Both the position numbers and the translations under genes were made by a program. The notes under the pieces are model-generated. The model did not search any database. It saw only the letters and a list, made by a program, of their open reading frames with translations, and had not been told where the DNA came from. Positions 61,148-64,000 of a DNA stretch of 64,000 bases are shown here, one piece after another. Position 1 is the first letter of the stretch, and every line of letters begins with the position of its first letter. The stretch comes from Pseudooceanicola lipolyticus (GTDB taxonomy: Bacteria > Pseudomonadota > Alphaproteobacteria > Rhodobacterales > Rhodobacteraceae): assembly GCF_002786325.1 (NCBI RefSeq), contig NZ_PGTB01000004.1:1-64000 (forward strand), written 5' to 3'.

Positions 61148-63097
61148 ATGCTGAACCGTTGGGATGAAGCAAACGCAGCGGCCTGCGAAAGCGATCTCGA
61201 ACTGCGGGCCTATTCTTCACGGCTTATCGGCGAGGAACCCCGGCTGGTGTTGCACGGAGGCGGGAACACTTCGGTAAAATCCAAGCATACCGACAGGTTC
61301 GGCGTCACCCATGATGCGATCTGGGTCAAGGCCAGCGGCTATGATCTGGGCAAGATGTGGGTCGAGGGCTTTACCGGGCTCAAGCTTGCGCCGCTGCTGC
61401 AACTTGCCCGGTTGCCGCAGCTTTCGGACGCGGACATGGTCAACGAGGTCAATTGCGCACGGCTCGATTCAGGGGCCGCAAACCCGTCGATCGAGGCGAT
61501 TGTGCATGCGGTTATTCCCCATCGCTTCGTCGATCATGCACACCCCGACGCCGTGCTGACCATTTCCAACAGCGCCCCCGATCTGTTCGAGGAGATCTAT
61601 GGCGACGACGTGCTGGTGCTGCCCTATGTCAAGCCGGGCTTTGACCTTGCGATCCAGTTCCGCGATGCCGTTGCGGCTGGCGGGCTCGAGCGTTGTTCGG
61701 CGGTCATCCTGCAGCATCACGGCGTGTTCACCTATGCCGATAGCGCCCGGCAGGCATATAATCGGATGATCGAAATCGTTACGCTGGCCGAACAGGCGCT
61801 GGAGGCGCGTGTCGGGGCTTTGCCCGCCGCCGTTGATGTCGGGCAGGACCCGGTGGAGGTGGCGCGCGCCCGCGGCGCGGTGGCTAAGGCCCGGGGCAGG
61901 GCAGTGCTGTCACTGGCCGCAGGGCAGGTTCCGGCGGCGGAGGTCGAGCCGCTTGCCGCGGCGGCGCGACGCGGCACATTGACACCCGAGCATGTCATCC
62001 ACAACAAGCCGTTTCCGGTGCTCTTCGGCACCGATCCGGTCTGCGCGATTGAGACCTTCGCTGCGACCTACCGCGGCTATTTCGAAGCGGCGAACGATCC
62101 CGGGCTGACCATGTTGCCGGCCGCACCGCATTGGGGGCTCTTTGCTTCCGGCCATGTCCGCAGCTTTGGACCGAACCTCAAACGCGCGGGCGTGTCGCGC
62201 GACGTGGCCCGCGCCAATGTCGAGGCCTTGCGCCATGCCGCGCGGCTGGGCAATTGGCAGGGCCTGAGCGAGGCGGAACTGCGTAATCTCGAATATTGGG
62301 AGCTGGAACAGGCCAAGCTACGGGCGCAAAAGCCCGACCCGGAACTTGCCGGCAAGATCGCGGTTGTCAGCGGCGCCGCGGCGGGCATCGGCAGGGCGTG
62401 CGCCGAGTCCCTGCGCAAGTCGGGTGCGGTTGTGGTCGGGCTCGATATCGATCCGGAGATCCGTGTGCACATGGCAGAGGAGGGGTTTGACTCGGTGGTG
62501 CTGGACCTCACCGCCGAGGCAGAAGTTCAGGCCGCCCTTGCCGAAATCGTGCGCAGCTATGGCGGTATCGACATCCTGGTGTCGAATGCCGGCATCTTCA
62601 GAACCGGCGATCCTGTCGAAACCATGGACAACGCGGTCTGGGATGCCTCGCTTGCGGTCAATCTCACGTCCCACCGGATGCTGGTGAAACATGCCATTCC
62701 CTTTCTCCGCCATGGCGTCGATCCTTCGATCGTTTTCATCGGATCTCGGAACGTGGCCGCGCCCGGTCCGCGCGCCGCGGCCTATTCGGTGTCCAAGGCC
62801 GGACTGACTCAGATGATGCGGGTTCTGGCGCTGGAACTTGCGCCGGAGGGGATCCGAGTGAATATCGTGCATCCGGACGCCGTGTTTGACACCAAGCTCT
62901 GGACCCCGGAGGCCCTCAAAAGTTCGGCCGAGCGGTATGGGCTGACGATCGAGCAATACAAGACCCGCAACCTTCTCGGGGCCGAGATCGGCTCGCTGGA
63001 TGTCGGTCGGGCGGTGGTGGCCCTGGTCGATGCGACCTTCCGCTGCACGACCGGCGCGCAAATCTCGGTGGATGGGGGCAACGACCGCGTCGTTTGA
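61148..63097 (+). CDS. Bifunctional class II aldolase/short-chain dehydrogenase (RhaD-like fusion)
   Basis: The ATG at 61148 gives 649 residues; a GTG four codons earlier is possible. Residues 1 to about 390 are a class II aldolase domain (VLHGGGNTSVKSK, VDHAHPDAVLTISN with zinc His residues, QHHGVFTYAD). Residues about 405-649 are a classical SDR: IAVVSGAAAGIGRAC, LVSNAGIF, the catalytic AYSVSKAGLTQMMRV with Tyr and Lys, and TTGAQISVDGGN. Homologues are named rhamnulose-1-phosphate aldolase/alcohol dehydrogenase: they cleave a sugar phosphate and act on the aldehyde or oxidise an alcohol. Here it ends the DhaKL operon and probably acts on the same substrate as the kinase. Confidence 0.85.
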   Translation: MLNRWDEANAAACESDLELRAYSSRLIGEEPRLVLHGGGNTSVKSKHTDRFGVTHDAIWVKASGYDLGKMWVEGFTGLKLAPLLQLARLPQLSDADMVNEVNCARLDSGAANPSIEAIVHAVIPHRFVDHAHPDAVLTISNSAPDLFEEIYGDDVLVLPYVKPGFDLAIQFRDAVAAGGLERCSAVILQHHGVFTYADSARQAYNRMIEIVTLAEQALEARVGALPAAVDVGQDPVEVARARGAVAKARGRAVLSLAAGQVPAAEVEPLAAAARRGTLTPEHVIHNKPFPVLFGTDPVCAIETFAATYRGYFEAANDPGLTMLPAAPHWGLFASGHVRSFGPNLKRAGVSRDVARANVEALRHAARLGNWQGLSEAELRNLEYWELEQAKLRAQKPDPELAGKIAVVSGAAAGIGRACAESLRKSGAVVVGLDIDPEIRVHMAEEGFDSVVLDLTAEAEVQAALAEIVRSYGGIDILVSNAGIFRTGDPVETMDNAVWDASLAVNLTSHRMLVKHAIPFLRHGVDPSIVFIGSRNVAAPGPRAAAYSVSKAGLTQMMRVLALELAPEGIRVNIVHPDAVFDTKLWTPEALKSSAERYGLTIEQYKTRNLLGAEIGSLDVGRAVVALVDATFRCTTGAQISVDGGNDRVV

Positions 63098-63284
63098 GCA
63101 ACCGGCCGGGGAAGGACTCTGGCAGGTCCGCTCGGCGGCTCAAACCGCGCCGATCTGGCGTGCCCGACCAAATTCCGGGCTGACAAGGCCAGCGCAAGGT
63201 CGGCGCCGTCACTTGTCAGGTGGATGAAGGGCGCAACCAGGATCGGCGATGATGCGACGCGCGATGTTTCGGCGGTGGCCGCGA

Positions 63285-63998
63285 TCAGCCGCGCGCGAGA
63301 TAACCGCCATCGACGGGAAGCGCCGCGCCGGTGACAAAGCGCGCGGCGGGCGAGGCCAGAAAAAGCACCGCGCCGGCCATTTCCTCGGGCTTGCCCCAGC
63401 GCCCCAAGGGGGTGCGGGCTTTGACCCGGGCGTCCAACGCCGGCATCTCGCGGCGCGCCTGTTGGGTGAGCGGCGTGTCCACCCAACCCGGCAGAATGGT
63501 GTTGGCGCGGATGCCGTCCTCGGCCCAGGACACCGCCATCGAACGGGTGAATTGCACAACCCCACCTTTGGCTGCGGCATAGGCGCTGCTGGCCTCGTTC
63601 GCCAAGACCGAGAGCATCGAGCCGAGGGTGATGATCCGCCCATCGCCGCTGTCTCTGAGCAGCGGGTGCAGGGCGCGGCAGCTCAGGAACACCGCCTTGA
63701 GGTTGGCATCCAGCACGGCGTCCCAATCGGCCAGGGACAGGTCCTCGGGTGGACTCCGACGGTTGAGCCCGGCGGCGCAGACCAGCGTATCCACCCCGCC
63801 CAACAGCGTGGTTGCGCGGCTTTTCAACGTGTCGGCCGCAGCCTCGGTGCCGGCGTCACCGGCCACGAAATGTGCCTCTCCATGTGGGGCCAGCAACGCG
63901 AGCGCGTCGGCGCCGCGCGCCTCGGAACGGCCGGTGACGATCACCCGGGCGCCAGCGTTCAGAAAGGCCTCGGCGATGGCCAGGCCGATGCCGCTGGT
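63285..63998 (-). CDS. Classical SDR dehydrogenase, 5' end beyond the window
   Basis: The frame is open to the right edge (about 237 codons visible), so the N-terminus is missing. It begins inside the NAD(P)-binding loop (TSGIGLAIAEAFLNAG), then TLVCAAGLN, VFLSCRALHPLL, the Ser of IITLGSMLSV, and the catalytic Tyr-Lys pair in SSAYAAAKGGVVQ; it ends GAALPVDGGYLARG. It is convergent with the aldolase-SDR fusion. Related to 3-oxoacyl-ACP reductase-like and gluconate-type dehydrogenases. It may belong to another sugar operon; 187 bases without a feature separate them. Confidence 0.85.
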   Translation of the reverse strand, partial: TSGIGLAIAEAFLNAGARVIVTGRSEARGADALALLAPHGEAHFVAGDAGTEAAADTLKSRATTLLGGVDTLVCAAGLNRRSPPEDLSLADWDAVLDANLKAVFLSCRALHPLLRDSGDGRIITLGSMLSVLANEASSAYAAAKGGVVQFTRSMAVSWAEDGIRANTILPGWVDTPLTQQARREMPALDARVKARTPLGRWGKPEEMAGAVLFLASPAARFVTGAALPVDGGYLARG

Positions 63999-64000
63999 GC

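Noticed and set aside
62809-63726. 305-codon minus-strand frame covering the gap after the aldolase-SDR fusion
   Set aside because: It overlaps two well-supported genes in other frames; the part in the gap is too short to judge.

Overview
The window is a GC-rich chromosomal segment that looks like an alphaproteobacterium of the Rhodobacterales (Roseobacter group). Family-level markers support this: a tellurite-resistance order trgA-trgB-cysK followed by a DUF3772-type mechanosensitive channel and an AlaX editing protein, a fumC-DUF4169-RHH unit, a VPLPA-CTERM protein, an SspB of the alphaproteobacterial type, a small protein ending in ANDNRAPVAVAA, and an AcuI next to a BCCT carrier. No rRNA, phage, integrase, complete insertion sequence or CRISPR array was seen. 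One tRNA gene, tRNA-Ser(GGA), lies at 26419-26508.

Layout. 1-3060: end of a surface-glycan region (hexapeptide acyltransferase end, CmcI-type methyltransferase, GT2, FkbM methyltransferase). 3157-7120: TetR regulator and divergent remains of a PaoABC-like molybdenum hydroxylase. The FeS subunit is intact, but the FAD subunit is fused in frame to the C-terminal half of an alpha/beta hydrolase, and the molybdopterin subunit is missing; a P450 and twin palindromes follow. 7122-12537: fumC unit, SspB, chromate efflux pair. 13182-16729: DinB, AcuI, BCCT. 16799-26508: PLP enzyme, photolyase, trgAB-cysK, MscS, AlaX, CTERM protein, tRNA.

The part after the tRNA is accessory metabolism. 26679-37971 is one apparent regulon: a LysR regulator, a D-cysteine desulfhydrase/CuyA-like lyase, an Asp/Glu racemase and a histidinol-dehydrogenase-like enzyme on the + strand, facing an M81 peptidase plus dipeptide-type ABC importer operon on the - strand. 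Both operons carry the same inverted repeat (AATATGCA-N5-TGCATAWT), which ties them together.

38390-50304 is a nine-gene, gap-free minus-strand operon: GT4, GT2, flippase, GT2, three AlkP-superfamily paralogues, an SDR epimerase and a GMC oxidoreductase. The three AlkP-like proteins lack the usual nucleophile and several metal ligands. This is the best candidate for an undescribed system.

50870-63097 is a polyol or ketose catabolic locus under a DeoR regulator. It holds a CUT1-type ABC importer with two unlike ATPases (each with a different degenerate motif), a 64-residue membrane protein, separate DhaK and DhaL without DhaM, two LsrF/FbaB-type aldolases, and a class II aldolase fused to an SDR. 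An SDR gene runs off the right edge.
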